NCBI GenBank assembly: GCA_030849965.1
Contig: JAVDKL010000002.1
Span: 434,001 to 498,000 of the forward strand
Source: Schauerella fraxinea
GTDB lineage: Bacteria > Pseudomonadota > Gammaproteobacteria > Burkholderiales > Burkholderiaceae_B
Length of the DNA: 64,000 nucleotides
Direction: 5' to 3'
Shown here: positions 15,976 through 26,691 of the stretch, in pieces
Layout of the letters: the number at the start of each line of letters is the position of its first letter
Position numbering within the stretch: the stretch's first letter is position 1
The notes under the pieces: model-generated
The model's input: the letters and a program-made list of their open reading frames with translations, nothing else
Database searches by the model: none
Told to the model about the DNA's origin: nothing
Program-made: the position numbers and the translations under genes

Positions 15976-16420
15976 ACGTACTCACGATATGGGCCACGGG
16001 TCCGTCCACGCCCTCCACATGCAATGCCACCTCCCCCATGGTGGAGCGGCCTACTTTGAGCAATCGCGCGTGGGCGTGCACGTCGCGGGCAGGGCACTTC
16101 TGCAGAAAGTTGATCGTGAGCGTCGCCGTCACGGCATGGGCCTGGCCTGTTGCGCCCACGACCGCGGCGTATAGCGCCACATCCGCCAATCCCATCAGCA
16201 TCGGCCCGGCCACGATGTCGCCCAGGCGCCGATGCGCAGGCTGGGCAGGCAGCACCGCGTGCGCGGTCCCGTAGCCAATCTCGACGATGTCGATGCCCAA
16301 GCCCGTCGCAAAGGGATGGTCCCGAGCCAGAAGCGCCCGAAAGTCGGCCGTGGTCATTCGAGGCGGGGCCGTAGTGGCCGTTGCGGCAGGCGCCGGGCGC
16401 CCTGACGTGGGATCAGTCAT
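15959..16420 (-). CDS. PaaI-type hotdog-fold thioesterase
   Basis: A 153-residue acyl-CoA thioesterase of the PaaI/YdiI hotdog superfamily. The catalytic helix region reads RLGDIVAGPMLMGLADVALYAAVV, with the Gly-rich turn and an Asp in the usual acidic position. The last strands (TATLTINFLQKCPARDVHAHARLLKVGR) match the family. The ATG at 16420 follows GGAGGAG by about 8 nt, which decides the start against the longer frame. It probably hydrolyses aromatic or short acyl-CoA in the cytoplasm; the substrate cannot be told. Confidence 0.88.
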   Translation of the reverse strand: MTDPTSGRPAPAATATTAPPRMTTADFRALLARDHPFATGLGIDIVEIGYGTAHAVLPAQPAHRRLGDIVAGPMLMGLADVALYAAVVGATGQAHAVTATLTINFLQKCPARDVHAHARLLKVGRSTMGEVALHVEGVDGPVAHIVSTWAVPA

Positions 16421-16906
16421 GACAGGTCTCCTCCAGTTCTGGATGGTTGTGACCCCATTTTGAGGCGAGGCGTCGTCTTTGGGCAATCGGCGTGGGAGGG
16501 AGCGGCCACATGGACGCCTTTAAACCTAAGCTAAATACTTCGAAATGTTCAGCAAACCTTTGGAAGTGTTGAGCAAACTGGTTTTGGAGTGATTGCAGCG
16601 CGTCGAATAGGGGTGTGCAAACTTGCGCAGGGCCTTGTAAAAGTGATGCACGGCCGCAACACCGGTTTGCAGCAGATCGCGTCAAAACCAAGGGTTTACC
16701 CTTATAAAAATGGCCTTAAAACCACACTCTGTTGTTAACTGCCAACACACTCCTACCCTTATGAGCACCTTTCCGAGGGTAATCGTAGCCAGCCCCGCCG
16801 ATTTTTGATGCAATAGCTACAACTTCCCTTCGCGGAGTTAGGGGGGCGGCAGATTTAACGTGTTGGATTGCTGCTCTTGTCACTCAAATCAACGGAGATT
16901 TCTTAA
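16421..16906. promoter_or_regulatory. Long intergenic control region of the porin gene
   Basis: This 486 bp stretch has no convincing gene. It is AT-richer than its surroundings and holds two exact copies of TACCCTTAT (16697-16705 and 16754-16762). The first lies within the inverted repeat AAGGG-TTTA-CCCTT at 16690-16703, and a facing AGGGTA is at 16776-16781. There is also a partly repeated (G)AGCAAAC element at about 16545-16580. The spaced half-sites suggest binding by a regulator of the porin, for example an OmpR-like protein. GGAG at about 16892 is the porin ribosome binding site. Confidence 0.45.
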
Positions 16907-18034
16907 ATGAAAAAGACTCTGATCGCTGCCGCCCTGCTCGCCGGTTTCGCCGGTGCTGCTCAGGCAGAAACCTCGGTCACCCTTTACGGTATCGTCGACC
17001 TCGGCGTGGGTTACCAAAAGATTAAGGGCGGTCCTTCCGGCTATGACGGCTCGAAGTTCGGTCTGGTCAGCGGCAACCAAAACGGCTCGCGTTGGGGCCT
17101 GCGTGGTACGGAAGATCTGGGTGGCGGCACGCGTGCTGTGTTCACTCTGGAAAGCGGTTTCGAAGCCAACAATGGCCGTTCGGCTCAAGGCAGCCGCCTG
17201 TTCGGTCGTCAATCGACCGTCGGCTTGGCTAACGACGCCTGGGGTCAACTCGACTTCGGTCGCCAAACGAACATCGGCTCGAAGTACTTCGGTTCGATCG
17301 ATCCGTTCGGCGCTGGCTTCGGTCAAGCGAACATCGGTGCTGGCTTCAGCGCACTGAACACCGTTCGCTACGACAACATGATTCAGTACCAAACGCCTAG
17401 CTACAGCGGCTTCCAAGTCGGCGCTGGCTACTCGTTCAACACCGGCAACGGTGCTGCGAGCCCCAACAGCTTCCGTACGAACGAAAACCAACGTGCCATC
17501 ACGGCTGGTATTCGTTACGCCAACGGCCCGTTGAACGTCGCTGCTTCGTACGACCAACTGAACCAAGTCAGCTCGTTTGACGACGAGAAGGTTCGTTCGT
17601 GGAACGTCGGCGGTTCGTATGACTTCGAAATCGTCAAGCTGGCTTTGGCTTACGGCCAAACCCGCAACGGCATTTTCGGTGGCCAAGGTCTGTCGCCCTT
17701 CAGCGCTTCGGATTCGAACGGCATCCCCTCGGCCTTCGGCGCTTCGTACGCCTCGACGGCTGGTGGCTTCCGCGCCAATTCGTGGATGGTCGGCGCTACG
17801 GCTCCGATCGGCGGCGCAAGCAAGCTGTTCGGTTCGTGGCAGCGTGTTGACCCCCGTGGCAACACGGAGTTGACCGGCGACGACGAAAAGATGAACATCT
17901 ACTCGTTGGGCTACACCTACGACCTGTCGAAGCGCACGAACCTGTACACGTACGCTTCGTACTCGCAAGACTATGCTTTCATCGATGGTCTGAAGAGCAC
18001 GGTCGGTGTTGTCGGTGTCCGTCACCGCTTCTAA
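16907..18034 (+). CDS. Outer membrane porin (Gram-negative porin, betaproteobacterial type)
   Basis: A 375-residue general-diffusion porin. Residues 1-20 are a signal peptide (MKKTLIAAALLAGFAGAAQA, cut before ETS). The mature protein starts SVTLYGIVDLGVGYQ, continues RWGLRGTEDLGGGTRAVFTLESGF, and ends in VGVRHRF with the C-terminal Phe required for BAM insertion. This is the 16-stranded trimeric porin family common in Bordetella and Burkholderia. Codon use is strongly biased (frequent CGT, GGT, AAC), which suggests very high expression. It is monocistronic, between a long control region and a strong hairpin cluster. Confidence 0.95.
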   Translation: MKKTLIAAALLAGFAGAAQAETSVTLYGIVDLGVGYQKIKGGPSGYDGSKFGLVSGNQNGSRWGLRGTEDLGGGTRAVFTLESGFEANNGRSAQGSRLFGRQSTVGLANDAWGQLDFGRQTNIGSKYFGSIDPFGAGFGQANIGAGFSALNTVRYDNMIQYQTPSYSGFQVGAGYSFNTGNGAASPNSFRTNENQRAITAGIRYANGPLNVAASYDQLNQVSSFDDEKVRSWNVGGSYDFEIVKLALAYGQTRNGIFGGQGLSPFSASDSNGIPSAFGASYASTAGGFRANSWMVGATAPIGGASKLFGSWQRVDPRGNTELTGDDEKMNIYSLGYTYDLSKRTNLYTYASYSQDYAFIDGLKSTVGVVGVRHRF

Positions 18035-18071
18035 TCGACTTTCGGTCAGCGCAAGCTGATCGAGATCGAAA

Positions 18072-18157
18072 CCCGTCGGCGCGAGCCGGCGGGTATAAAG
18101 CTCTACAAGACGGGTTCGGCCCGTCTATCGAGGTCACTCTTAGGAGTGGCCTTTTTT
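18072..18157 (+). terminator. Three consecutive hairpins ending in a Rho-independent terminator
   Basis: Hairpin 1: CCCGTCGG (18072-18079) with CCGGCGGG (18086-18093). Hairpin 2: GACGGG (18109-18114) with CCCGTC (18120-18125). Hairpin 3: GGTCACTC (18132-18139) with GAGTGGCC (18144-18151), followed by six T (18152-18157). The last is a standard terminator. The first two may protect the 3' end of the abundant porin mRNA. Confidence 0.8.
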
Positions 18158-18493
18158 ATTGTGCAAAAGAAATGTGCCGTCGCGCTGCAACAACAGTCGC
18201 TGACTGGGTGCGGCGCGTGCTGACGCCAATGTTCATGCGGCTTTTGGCCTGAATAAGGGGGCAATCGACCCTGTAGTCCAAAGCTATTAGGTTCAGTCGC
18301 GAGTTAGCATGAAATGCTACAATCTTGAGGTTTGTGCAGGTTGGGCTTTATCGGTTGCGCGCATGATCCATGTGCGGGACTTGTATAAGGCCACAAGCTG
18401 CCGCGGCGTTGCACAAGTTGCGGCGCAGCATCGATTGCAAGACTGCTCCATCCCGCTTACCGCACCAATTTTCAGCCCCAAGCGAAAGACGAC
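18158..18493 (+). promoter_or_regulatory. Leader and promoter region of the nuo operon
   Basis: This 336 bp stretch contains no convincing gene. TACAAT at 18318-18323 and TATAAG at 18384-18389 are candidate -10 boxes, both with poor -35 matches. Either would give a long nuoA leader of roughly 100-170 nt. A 65-codon frame from 18309 overlaps the nuoA start but has no coding features. Confidence 0.35.
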
Positions 18494-18865
18494 ATGCCCG
18501 CGCTAACCAATTTGCAAGAATACTTTCCGGTACTTCTATTCATCGCTGTCGCAACTGCGATCGGATTTGCACTGTTAGGCGCCGGCACGCTGCTGGGCCC
18601 CCGCAATCCCTATCCCCAGAAGCTGGCGCCGTACGAGTGCGGCTTCGAGGCGTTCGGCGATTCGCGTATGAAGTTCGACGTGCGTTACTACCTCGTCGCT
18701 ATTCTTTTTATCCTTTTCGATCTCGAAATCGCCTTTCTGTTCCCCTGGGCGATCGCTAACAAGCAGATCGGAATGGTCGGATTCTGGACGGTCATTGTCT
18801 TCCTGACCATTCTCACCGTCGGATTCGTTTATGAGTGGAAGAAGGGCGCGTTGGACTGGGAGTAA
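18494..18865 (+). CDS. nuoA: NADH-quinone oxidoreductase subunit A
   Basis: A 123-residue membrane subunit of complex I with three hydrophobic segments and the diagnostic middle loop [32 protein letters not shown] in pieces: YECGFEAFG around 49-57 and [10 protein letters not shown] after it. NuoA sits at the junction of membrane and peripheral arms near the quinone site, where this loop contacts NuoD and NuoH. It opens a 14-gene operon in the canonical order. The ribosome binding site is weak. Confidence 0.97.
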   Translation: MPALTNLQEYFPVLLFIAVATAIGFALLGAGTLLGPRNPYPQKLAPYECGFEAFGDSRMKFDVRYYLVAILFILFDLEIAFLFPWAIANKQIGMVGFWTVIVFLTILTVGFVYEWKKGALDWE

Positions 18866-18909
18866 TCCCCGATTCGCATCATTCCCCTCACACGCTAGCA
18901 GAGACGAAC

Positions 18910-19386
18910 ATGGCTATTGACGGCATTCTCAAGCAAGGCTTCATCACCACCAGCGCGGACAAGTTCCTGAACTGGGCCAAGACGGGCTCGATGTGGCCCA
19001 TGACCTTCGGTCTGGCCTGTTGCGCCGTGGAGATGATGCACGCAGGCGCAGCGCGCTACGACCTGGATCAGTTCGGCATCATCTTTCGCCCCAGTCCCCG
19101 TCAGTCCGATCTGATGATCGTGGCGGGCACGTTGTGCAACAAGATGGCGCCCGCGCTGCGCAAGGTCTACGACCAGATGCCCGAACCGCGTTGGGTCGTG
19201 TCGATGGGCTCCTGTGCAAACGGGGGCGGTTACTACCACTATTCCTATTCGGTGGTGCGCGGCTGCGATCGGATCGTGCCGGTGGACGTTTATGTTCCGG
19301 GTTGTCCGCCGACGGCCGAAGCGTTGGTGTACGGACTGCTGCAAATGCAGAACAAGATCCGTCTGACCAACACCATCGCCCGCTGA
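18910..19386 (+). CDS. nuoB: NADH-quinone oxidoreductase subunit B
   Basis: A 158-residue peripheral-arm subunit that carries the terminal [4Fe-4S] cluster N2, which passes electrons to quinone. The four ligand positions are visible: tandem Cys37-Cys38 (LACCAVEMM), Cys102 (MGSCANGGG) and Cys132 (VPGCPP). The frame is open back to 18835, but the ATG at 18910 gives the family N terminus. It follows nuoA by 44 bp. Confidence 0.97.
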   Translation: MAIDGILKQGFITTSADKFLNWAKTGSMWPMTFGLACCAVEMMHAGAARYDLDQFGIIFRPSPRQSDLMIVAGTLCNKMAPALRKVYDQMPEPRWVVSMGSCANGGGYYHYSYSVVRGCDRIVPVDVYVPGCPPTAEALVYGLLQMQNKIRLTNTIAR

Positions 19387-19466
19387 GCCTGGGTGACGCC
19401 TGAGCGCGCGATGCGCTCGAGCGACCCGGCCGCGGCCAGTATCGGTACCTACTTGCGTTCATAAAG

Positions 19467-20090
19467 ATGACCAGGCTCGAAACACTCAAGACCAATCTGA
19501 TCGGCATTTTCGGCGAAGACGCCGCCTTGACCGAAGCACTCGGCGAACTCACGCTCGAAGTGCCGGCCGAGCAATGGCTATCGGTGTGCAATCGCTTGCG
19601 CGACGACGCCGGCTTGCGCTTCGAAACCTGTGTCGACCTCTGTGGGGTCGATTACCTCACCTGGGGCAACGGCACGCGCGAAACGCCCGATGCCCGTGGC
19701 TCCTCGCTGCACAGCAGCCGCTTCGCCGTCGTGATTCACCTGCTGTCGATCACGCACAACTGGCGTTTGCGCGTGCGCACGTGGGCCACCAATGAAGATT
19801 TTCCGGTGGTGCCCTCCCTGATGGACTGCTGGCCGGCCGTGGGCTGGTTCGAGCGCGAAGCGTTCGATCTGTACGGCGTCGTCTTCGAGGGTCACCCCGA
19901 CTTGCGCCGCATCCTTACCGATTACGGTTTCATCGGGCATCCGTTCCGCAAAGACTTCCCGTTGTCGGGTACGGTCGAAATGCGTTACGACCCCGAGCAG
20001 CAACGCGTGATCTACCAGCCGGTCACCATCGTCCCGCGTGAAGTCACGCCGCGCGTCGTGCGCGAAGACAGCTACGGGGCAGGACGTTAA
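19467..20090 (+). CDS. nuoC: NADH-quinone oxidoreductase subunit C
   Basis: A 207-residue 30 kDa subunit of the complex I hydrogenase-like module. The signature region [20 protein letters not shown] and the following [21 protein letters not shown] are well conserved. It is separate from nuoD, unlike the nuoCD fusion of E. coli. It follows nuoB after 80 bp and ends 2 bp before nuoD. Confidence 0.97.
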   Translation: MTRLETLKTNLIGIFGEDAALTEALGELTLEVPAEQWLSVCNRLRDDAGLRFETCVDLCGVDYLTWGNGTRETPDARGSSLHSSRFAVVIHLLSITHNWRLRVRTWATNEDFPVVPSLMDCWPAVGWFEREAFDLYGVVFEGHPDLRRILTDYGFIGHPFRKDFPLSGTVEMRYDPEQQRVIYQPVTIVPREVTPRVVREDSYGAGR

Positions 20091-20092
20091 TC

Positions 20093-21352
20093 ATGGCAGA
20101 AATCAAGAACTACACCCTGAACTTCGGCCCGCAGCATCCGGCGGCACACGGCGTGTTGCGCCTCGTGCTCGAGCTGGACGGCGAAGTCATTCAGCGCGCC
20201 GATCCGCACATTGGCCTCTTGCATCGCGCGACTGAAAAGTTGGCCGAACACAAGACGTTCATCCAGGCGCTGCCCTATATGGACCGCCTCGACTACGTGT
20301 CGATGATGTGCAACGAGCACGCCTATGTGATGGCGGTCGAGAAGCTGTTGGGCGTCGAGCCGCCGTTGCGCGCGCAGTACATCCGCGTGATGTTCGACGA
20401 AATCACCCGCTTGCTCAACCACCTGATGTCGTTGGGCTCGCACGCGTTGGACGTGGGCGCGATGGCGGTGTTTTTGTACGCCTTCCGCGAGCGCGAAGAC
20501 CTGATGGATTGCTACGAAGCGGTCTCGGGCGCGCGCATGCACGCGGCCTACTATCGTCCTGGCGGCGTCTACCGCGACCTGCCGGACGTGATGCCGCAAT
20601 ATGCCGACGCCAGCAGCAAGCTGCGCAGCAAGAAAGACTTTCACGAGATGAACGATGCGCGCTCCGGCTCGCTGCTCGACTTCATTGAAGACTTCACCAA
20701 CCGCTTCCCCGCTTGCGTCGACGAGTACGAAACGCTTCTCACCGATAACCGGATCTGGAAGCAGCGTCTGGTCGGTATTGGTGTGGTCAGCCCCGAGCGT
20801 GCGATGGCCTTGGGTTTCACGGGCCCGATGTTGCGCGGTTCGGGCGTGGCCTGGGATCTGCGCAAGACGCAGCCCTACGAAGTCTATGACTTGCTCGACT
20901 TCGATATCCCCGTTGGCGTCAACGGCGACTGTTACGACCGCTACCTCGTGCGCATCGCCGAAATGCGCGAGAGCAATCGCATCATCCGCCAGTGTGTGGA
21001 ATGGCTGCGCAATAACGACGGCCCGGTGATGATCGACAACCACAAGGTTGCGCCGCCCTCACGCGCCAACATGAAAACCAACATGGAAGAGCTGATTCAC
21101 CATTTCAAGCTCTTTACCGAAGGGTTCCATGTGCCGCCGGGCGAGGCGTATGCCTCGGTCGAGCATCCCAAGGGCGAGTTCGGCATCTATATGGTGTCCG
21201 ATGGCGCCAATAAGCCGTACCGCCTGAAGATCCGCGCGCCCGGCTTCCCGCATTTGCAGGCCTTGGACGAGATGTCGCGCGGTCACATGATCGCCGACGC
21301 CGTCACCATCATCGGCACGCAAGACATCGTTTTCGGCGAGATCGATCGATGA
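20093..21352 (+). CDS. nuoD: NADH-quinone oxidoreductase subunit D
   Basis: A 419-residue 49 kDa subunit forming most of the quinone pocket with NuoB. Near the N terminus [20 protein letters not shown] holds the conserved loop with the quinone-site His. [12 protein letters not shown] and [20 protein letters not shown] follow as in the family, and the C terminus is the canonical [17 protein letters not shown] precedes the ATG. The stop overlaps the start of a 13-codon frame (see 21349-21390). Confidence 0.97.
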   Translation: MAEIKNYTLNFGPQHPAAHGVLRLVLELDGEVIQRADPHIGLLHRATEKLAEHKTFIQALPYMDRLDYVSMMCNEHAYVMAVEKLLGVEPPLRAQYIRVMFDEITRLLNHLMSLGSHALDVGAMAVFLYAFREREDLMDCYEAVSGARMHAAYYRPGGVYRDLPDVMPQYADASSKLRSKKDFHEMNDARSGSLLDFIEDFTNRFPACVDEYETLLTDNRIWKQRLVGIGVVSPERAMALGFTGPMLRGSGVAWDLRKTQPYEVYDLLDFDIPVGVNGDCYDRYLVRIAEMRESNRIIRQCVEWLRNNDGPVMIDNHKVAPPSRANMKTNMEELIHHFKLFTEGFHVPPGEAYASVEHPKGEFGIYMVSDGANKPYRLKIRAPGFPHLQALDEMSRGHMIADAVTIIGTQDIVFGEIDR

Positions 21353-21390
21353 ACATCGTGTTGTTGCTTGCGATCGCGCAGATCGCATAA
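21349..21390 (+). CDS. Possible 13-residue coupled mini-ORF between nuoD and nuoE
   Basis: An ATG overlapping the nuoD stop (ATGA) opens a short frame, [13 protein letters not shown], ending in TAA at 21388-21390, 14 bp before nuoE. The peptide is wholly hydrophobic apart from Asn and Gln. It may serve only to carry ribosomes to nuoE, or it may be chance; there is no independent ribosome binding site. Confidence 0.3.
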   Translation: MNIVLLLAIAQIA

Positions 21391-21404
21391 CCCGGATTCG
21401 AATC

Positions 21405-21899
21405 ATGTTGCTTTCCGAACAGGCCTATCAAAAAATCGACCGCGAACTGGCAAAGTTCCCGGACGATCAGAAGCAATCCGCCATCATGGCGTCCCTGGCG
21501 ATTGCCCAGGAAGAGAAGGGCTGGCTGTCCACCGATGTCATGGAAGACGTGGCCAATTACCTGCAGGTGCCGCCGATCGCGGTGCAGGAAGTCGCGACCT
21601 TCTACAACATGTTCGATGTGCGTCCGGTCGGGCGTCACAAGATCGCGGTGTGCACCAACTTGCCCTGTGCGTTGCGCGACGGCGATCGCGCCGGCGAATT
21701 CTTGAAGCATAAGTTGGGCGTGGGCTATCGCGAAACCACGGCCGACGGCCAGTTCACACTGGTCGAAGGCGAATGCATGGGCGCCTGCGGCGACTCGCCG
21801 GTGGTCATCGTCAACAATAAGCACATGTGCGTGCAGATGTCCGACGAGCGGCTCGACGCCCTGGTCGAAGGATTGAAGACGCAAGGAGAGACGGCATGA
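21405..21899 (+). CDS. nuoE: NADH-quinone oxidoreductase subunit E
   Basis: A 164-residue subunit with a thioredoxin-like domain binding the [2Fe-2S] cluster N1a. Ligands are Cys83 and Cys88 ([12 protein letters not shown]) and Cys124 and Cys128 ([11 protein letters not shown]). With NuoF and NuoG it makes the NADH-oxidising module in the cytoplasm. It overlaps nuoF by 4 bp (ATGA). Confidence 0.97.
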   Translation: MLLSEQAYQKIDRELAKFPDDQKQSAIMASLAIAQEEKGWLSTDVMEDVANYLQVPPIAVQEVATFYNMFDVRPVGRHKIAVCTNLPCALRDGDRAGEFLKHKLGVGYRETTADGQFTLVEGECMGACGDSPVVIVNNKHMCVQMSDERLDALVEGLKTQGETA

Positions 21900-23263
21900 A
21901 CGCGCCGGGTCTGTACCAGCAGTTTTCGCAAGGGTTGGATCCCAACCCCATGAACGATCTGTCCAAATCGATGGTGCTGCATGGCCGCCACATCGAGCCG
22001 CAGATCGTGGCCGGTCTCGACGGCAACAACTGGGGTCTGCAGGATTACGTCGCCCGTGGCGGCTACGAAGCCTTGCGCAAGATCCTCACCACGGGCATGA
22101 AGCCCGAGGACGTGATCGCCGAGGTGAAAGCTTCCGGTTTGCGCGGCCGTGGCGGCGCCGGTTTTCCGACGGGCCTGAAGTGGAGCTTCATGCCGCGCGC
22201 ATTCCCGGGTCAGAAGTACCTGGTGTGCAATTCGGACGAAGGCGAGCCGGGCACGTTCAAGGATCGCGACATCCTGCGCTTCAATCCGCACATCGTGATC
22301 GAAGGCATGGCCATTGCCGCCTTCGCGATGGGCATCAGCGTGGGCTACAACTACATTCACGGCGAGATCTTCGAAGTCTACGACCGCTTCGAAGCGGCGC
22401 TTGAAGAGGCGCGTCGCGCCGGCTTCCTGGGCGACAAGATTCTCGGTTCGGAATTCAGCTTCCAACTGCACGCGTTTCACGGTTACGGCGCCTATATCTG
22501 CGGCGAAGAAACCGCACTGCTGGAATCGCTTGAAGGCAAGAAGGGCCAGCCGCGCTTCAAGCCGCCATTCCCGGCGAGCTTTGGCCTCTACGGCAAGCCC
22601 ACCACGATCAACAACACCGAAACGTTCGCGGCCGTGCCGTGGATCATTCGCAATAGCGGCGCGCAGTACCTCGAAGTGGGCAAGCCCAACAACGGCGGTA
22701 CGAAACTGTTCTCGATTTCCGGCGACGTCGAGTTGCCCGGCAACTACGAGATTCCGATGGGCACGCCGTTCTCCAAGCTCCTCGAGCTGGCGGGCGGCAT
22801 GCGCGGCGGGCGCAAGCTCAAGGCGGTGATTCCCGGCGGTTCGAGTGCGCCGGTGTTGCCGGCCGACATCATGATGGACACCACGATGGACTACGATTCC
22901 ATCGCCAAATCCGGATCGATGCTGGGTTCGGGCGCGGTCATCGTCATGGACGACACGCGCTGCATGGTCAAGTCGCTGATGCGCTTGTCCTATTTCTACT
23001 TTGAAGAGAGCTGCGGTCAGTGCACGCCGTGCCGCGAAGGCACGGGCTGGCTCTACCGTATGGTGCACCGGATCGAGAATGGTCAGGGGCGTCCGGAAGA
23101 CCTCGACATGCTGGACACCGTCGCCGGCAACATCATGGGCCGCACGATTTGCGCCCTGGGTGATGCCGCCGCGATGCCGGTACGAGGCTTTCTCAAGCAT
23201 TTTCGCGACGAATTCGCGCACCACGTGGAGCATAAGCGCTGCGTGGTTCCGCAATATCTGTAA
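21896..23263 (+). CDS. nuoF: NADH-quinone oxidoreductase subunit F
   Basis: A 455-residue flavoprotein that binds NADH, FMN and the N3 [4Fe-4S] cluster. The FMN/NADH glycine-rich segment is [16 protein letters not shown] near 80-95; the dinucleotide region [14 protein letters not shown] follows. Cluster ligands are in [12 protein letters not shown] (Cys near 374, 377 and 380) and a later Cys near 419 (TICALGD). The ATG at 21896 was chosen for its ATGA coupling to nuoE and for the family N terminus. Confidence 0.97.
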   Translation: MNAPGLYQQFSQGLDPNPMNDLSKSMVLHGRHIEPQIVAGLDGNNWGLQDYVARGGYEALRKILTTGMKPEDVIAEVKASGLRGRGGAGFPTGLKWSFMPRAFPGQKYLVCNSDEGEPGTFKDRDILRFNPHIVIEGMAIAAFAMGISVGYNYIHGEIFEVYDRFEAALEEARRAGFLGDKILGSEFSFQLHAFHGYGAYICGEETALLESLEGKKGQPRFKPPFPASFGLYGKPTTINNTETFAAVPWIIRNSGAQYLEVGKPNNGGTKLFSISGDVELPGNYEIPMGTPFSKLLELAGGMRGGRKLKAVIPGGSSAPVLPADIMMDTTMDYDSIAKSGSMLGSGAVIVMDDTRCMVKSLMRLSYFYFEESCGQCTPCREGTGWLYRMVHRIENGQGRPEDLDMLDTVAGNIMGRTICALGDAAAMPVRGFLKHFRDEFAHHVEHKRCVVPQYL

Positions 23264-23278
23264 GTTTCAGGAATAGCA

Positions 23279-25606
23279 ATGGTTGAACTTACCATCGACG
23301 GTAATGCGGTTGAAGTGCCCGAAGGCAGCATGGTGATGCATGCGGCCCAAAAGATTGGGCTGTACGTACCGCATTTCTGCTACCACAAGAAACTGTCCAT
23401 CGCGGCGAACTGCCGGATGTGCCTGGTTGAGGTCGAGAAAGCGCCCAAGGCGCTGCCCGCGTGCGCGACCCCCGCAACCAACGGCATGATCGTGCACACC
23501 TGCTCGGAGCGCGCCCGCGCCGCTCAGAAGTCGGTGATGGAATTTCTGCTGATCAATCACCCGCTCGATTGCCCGATCTGCGATCAGGGCGGCGAGTGCC
23601 AGTTGCAGGATCTGGCCGTCGGTTACGGCGGCTCGGCCTCGCGCTATCGTGAAGAAAAGCGCGTGGTGTTCCATAAAGACCTGGGTCCGCTGGTGTCGGC
23701 CGAGGAAATGACGCGTTGCATCCACTGCACCCGTTGCGTGCGCTTCGGCCAGGAAATTGCCGGCGTCATGGAACTGGGCATGTTGGGCCGCGGCGAACAC
23801 GCTGAAATCACCGCTTTCGTGGGCCGTGCGATTGAGTCCGAGTTGTCGGGCAACATGATCGACCTCTGTCCCGTGGGCGCACTGACCTCCAAGCCGTTCC
23901 GCTACAGCGCCCGCACATGGGAACTGGCGCGCCGCCGCTCGGTGAGCCCGCACGACAGCCTGGGCGCCAATCTGGTCATCCAGGTCAAGGACGACCGCGT
24001 GATGCGCGTGGTGCCGTTCGAAGACGAAGCCGTCAACGAATGCTGGATCAGCGATCGCGACCGTTTCTCGTACGAAGGCTTGAATAGCGACGATCGCCTG
24101 TCGGTGCCGATGATTCGCAATGCTTCCGGCCAGTGGGCCGAAGCCTCGTGGTCCGATGCCCTGCAAGCCGTGGCGCAAGGCCTCACGCGCGTTCGCGACA
24201 GCTTCGGTGCCGGACAGATCGGCGCCCTGGCGACTGAATACGCCACCGTCGAAGAATTCGCCTTGCTGGCGCGCCTGACGCGTGCCCTGGGTTCGGAAAA
24301 CATCGACTTCCGCCTGCGTCAAACCGACGCGGCGTTCGATGCTGCCTTGACCGGCACGCCGTGGTTGGGCATGCCGATCGCCGAACTGGACAATCTCGAT
24401 CGCGTGATCGTGATCGGTTCGTTCTTGCGCAAGGATCATCCGTTGATGACGCAACGTCTGCGCCAGGCCGCCAAGCGCGGCACCCAGATCTTGCTCATCG
24501 ATGCTGCTGCCGACGATCCGCTGCTGCCGGTGGCCGGTCGCATCACGGTGGCGCCTTCCGCATTGCCGCAGGCCGTGGCGCAAGTTGCCGTCGCTCTGGC
24601 GCAAGCCCGCGGCACGCAGGCCCCGCAGGCCTTCGCGTCGGTAGAAGCCGGCGAAGCCGCGAAGGTGATCGCCGCGAGCCTGAATAGCGGCGAGAACGTC
24701 GCTGTGCTGATGGGCAACCTGGCCGTTACCGCTGACAACGCCGCCGTGTTGGCTGCCAATGCGCAAGCGTTGGCCGAGCTGGCCGGCGCCAAGTTCGGTT
24801 TCCTGACCTCCGGTGGCAACACCGTCGGCGGCTACCTGGCAGGCGCGACGCCCGGGCAGGGCGGCAAGACGGCAGCCGCGATGCTGGCCGAGCCGCTCAA
24901 GGCTTATGTGGTCGTGCACGCCGAACCGCTGCTGGATGCCGACAATGGCCCCCAAGCCGTGCAAGCGTTGAAGGATGCTCAATTCTCCGTGGCACTGACA
25001 GCCTACAAATCGGCTGCGGCCGATTGGGCCGACGTCATGCTGCCGATCGCGCCGTTTACCGAAACCTCGGGAACCTTCGTCAATGCCGAAGGCCGCGCGC
25101 AGAGTTTCAAGGGCACGGTCGCTCCGTTGGGCCAAAGCCGTCCGGGCTGGAAGGTCCTGCGCGTGCTGGGCAACGTCATGCAGATTCCGGGTTTCGACGA
25201 CGAAACGTCCGAGTCGGTGCGCGATGCCGTTTTGTCGGGTGGCGTGGAAACGCGCCTGTCCAACAAGATCGGTGGCGCGATCGGTGTGCCGTCCGCCGTC
25301 TCGGGTCTCGAGCGTGTGGCCGATCTGCCGATCTATCGCTCCGACGCCATGGTGCGTCGTGCCGAAGCGCTGCAAGCGGCGCCGGCGTCGCGGGCGCCGA
25401 CCGCTCGCATGAACGGCCGCACGCTGGCCGATCTGGGGTTGACGGCCGGTATCGCGGTGCGCGTGCGTTCGGCTTCGGGTGCAGTCGAGCTTGAAACGGT
25501 TCAGGATGACACGGTCGCCGATCGCGCGGTTCGTGTCGCGGCAGGGTTCGAACAGACCGCCGCCTTGGGTGGAACGACGGGTCAGTTGACCGTGGAGCGT
25601 GTCTGA
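23279..25606 (+). CDS. nuoG: NADH-quinone oxidoreductase subunit G
   Basis: A 775-residue subunit, the largest of the peripheral arm. The N-terminal ferredoxin domain carries [2Fe-2S] ligands Cys34, Cys45, Cys48 and Cys62. A His/Cys cluster site ([18 protein letters not shown], about 98-115) and a further [4Fe-4S] site ([14 protein letters not shown] with the later LCPVGALTS) follow. The rest is a molybdopterin-oxidoreductase-like domain without a molybdenum role. AGGAA precedes the ATG by 6 nt. The stop and nuoH start overlap (TGATG). Confidence 0.97.
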   Translation: MVELTIDGNAVEVPEGSMVMHAAQKIGLYVPHFCYHKKLSIAANCRMCLVEVEKAPKALPACATPATNGMIVHTCSERARAAQKSVMEFLLINHPLDCPICDQGGECQLQDLAVGYGGSASRYREEKRVVFHKDLGPLVSAEEMTRCIHCTRCVRFGQEIAGVMELGMLGRGEHAEITAFVGRAIESELSGNMIDLCPVGALTSKPFRYSARTWELARRRSVSPHDSLGANLVIQVKDDRVMRVVPFEDEAVNECWISDRDRFSYEGLNSDDRLSVPMIRNASGQWAEASWSDALQAVAQGLTRVRDSFGAGQIGALATEYATVEEFALLARLTRALGSENIDFRLRQTDAAFDAALTGTPWLGMPIAELDNLDRVIVIGSFLRKDHPLMTQRLRQAAKRGTQILLIDAAADDPLLPVAGRITVAPSALPQAVAQVAVALAQARGTQAPQAFASVEAGEAAKVIAASLNSGENVAVLMGNLAVTADNAAVLAANAQALAELAGAKFGFLTSGGNTVGGYLAGATPGQGGKTAAAMLAEPLKAYVVVHAEPLLDADNGPQAVQALKDAQFSVALTAYKSAAADWADVMLPIAPFTETSGTFVNAEGRAQSFKGTVAPLGQSRPGWKVLRVLGNVMQIPGFDDETSESVRDAVLSGGVETRLSNKIGGAIGVPSAVSGLERVADLPIYRSDAMVRRAEALQAAPASRAPTARMNGRTLADLGLTAGIAVRVRSASGAVELETVQDDTVADRAVRVAAGFEQTAALGGTTGQLTVERV

Positions 25607-26679
25607 TGGAATGGCTTAATGTATTGGAAAGCCACGGTACGGCCCTGTTGGGACCCACGCTGTGGCTGGTGGTGTGGACGATCGTCAAAATCGTCGTCAT
25701 CGCTGTCCCCATCATCCTGTGCGTGGCATACCTCACGTATTGGGAACGCAAGATGATCGGCGCCATGCACGTGCGTCTCGGACCGACCCGCGTCGGTTTC
25801 CGCGGCCTGCTGCAACCGTTTGCCGACGTGTTCAAGCTGCTCACAAAAGAAGTCGTGGTGCCCACCGAAGCCAGCAAAGTGCTGTTCGTGCTGGCACCGG
25901 TGGTGACGCTCATGCCTGCCCTGGCAGCTTGGGCGGTCATCCCCTTCGGTCCCGAAATCGTGTTGTCCAACATCAATGCCGGCTTGCTCTACGTGATGGC
26001 CATCACCTCCTTGGGTGTGTATGGCGTGATCGTGGCCGGTTGGGCGTCGAACTCCAAGTACGCGTTTCTAGGTGCGTTGCGCGCTTCGGCGCAGATGGTG
26101 TCGTACGAACTGGCCATCGGCTTCGTGCTGGTGACGGTGTTGCTGGTGTCCGGCAGCCTGAACATGACCGAAATCGTGCTGGGTCAAACGCGCGGTTGGT
26201 TTGCCGATCACGGCCTGACCTTCCTGTCGTGGAACTGGCTGCCGCTCTTGCCGTTGTTCGTGATCTACGTGATTTCGGCCGTGGCCGAAACCAACCGCCA
26301 TCCGTTCGACGTGGTCGAAGGCGAGTCGGAAATCGTGGCCGGTCACATGGTGGAGTACTCGGGGATGGCGTTCGCGCTGTTCTTCCTGGGTGAATACGCC
26401 AACATGATTCTGTTGTCATGCCTGGCCGCGATCATGTTCCTGGGTGGCTGGACGTCGCCCGTCGACATCGTGCCCTTTACGTGGATTCCCGGCTGGATCT
26501 GGTTGGGACTCAAAACTTTCTGCGTCGTATCGCTTTTCGTGTGGTTCCGGGCATCGTTCCCGCGCTACCGGTACGACCAGATCATGCGTCTGGGATGGAA
26601 GATCTTCATCCCTCTGACGGGTGTGTGGCTGCTCCTGGTTGCGATTTGGATGCAGACGCCCTGGAACATTTGGCGCTAG
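25606..26679 (+). CDS. nuoH: NADH-quinone oxidoreductase subunit H
   Basis: A 357-residue membrane subunit with about eight to nine hydrophobic segments. It forms the quinone entry channel and the first part of the proton path. Conserved acidic loops are present: [21 protein letters not shown] near 42-62 and [20 protein letters not shown] near 227-247. It starts 1 bp inside the nuoG stop, so it is translationally coupled. Confidence 0.97.
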   Translation: MEWLNVLESHGTALLGPTLWLVVWTIVKIVVIAVPIILCVAYLTYWERKMIGAMHVRLGPTRVGFRGLLQPFADVFKLLTKEVVVPTEASKVLFVLAPVVTLMPALAAWAVIPFGPEIVLSNINAGLLYVMAITSLGVYGVIVAGWASNSKYAFLGALRASAQMVSYELAIGFVLVTVLLVSGSLNMTEIVLGQTRGWFADHGLTFLSWNWLPLLPLFVIYVISAVAETNRHPFDVVEGESEIVAGHMVEYSGMAFALFFLGEYANMILLSCLAAIMFLGGWTSPVDIVPFTWIPGWIWLGLKTFCVVSLFVWFRASFPRYRYDQIMRLGWKIFIPLTGVWLLLVAIWMQTPWNIWR

Positions 26680-26691
26680 ACGAGGCTGGAA

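Noticed and set aside
18158-18493. Possible tRNA or small RNA gene upstream of nuoA
   Set aside because: No cloverleaf, T-loop sequence or terminator could be found in the stretch.
18309-18506. 65-codon frame before nuoA
   Set aside because: It overlaps the nuoA start in another frame, with no ribosome binding site and no recognisable features.
23267-25375. 700-codon minus-strand frame opposite nuoG
   Set aside because: No protein-like features, and nuoG with all Fe-S motifs fills the plus strand.
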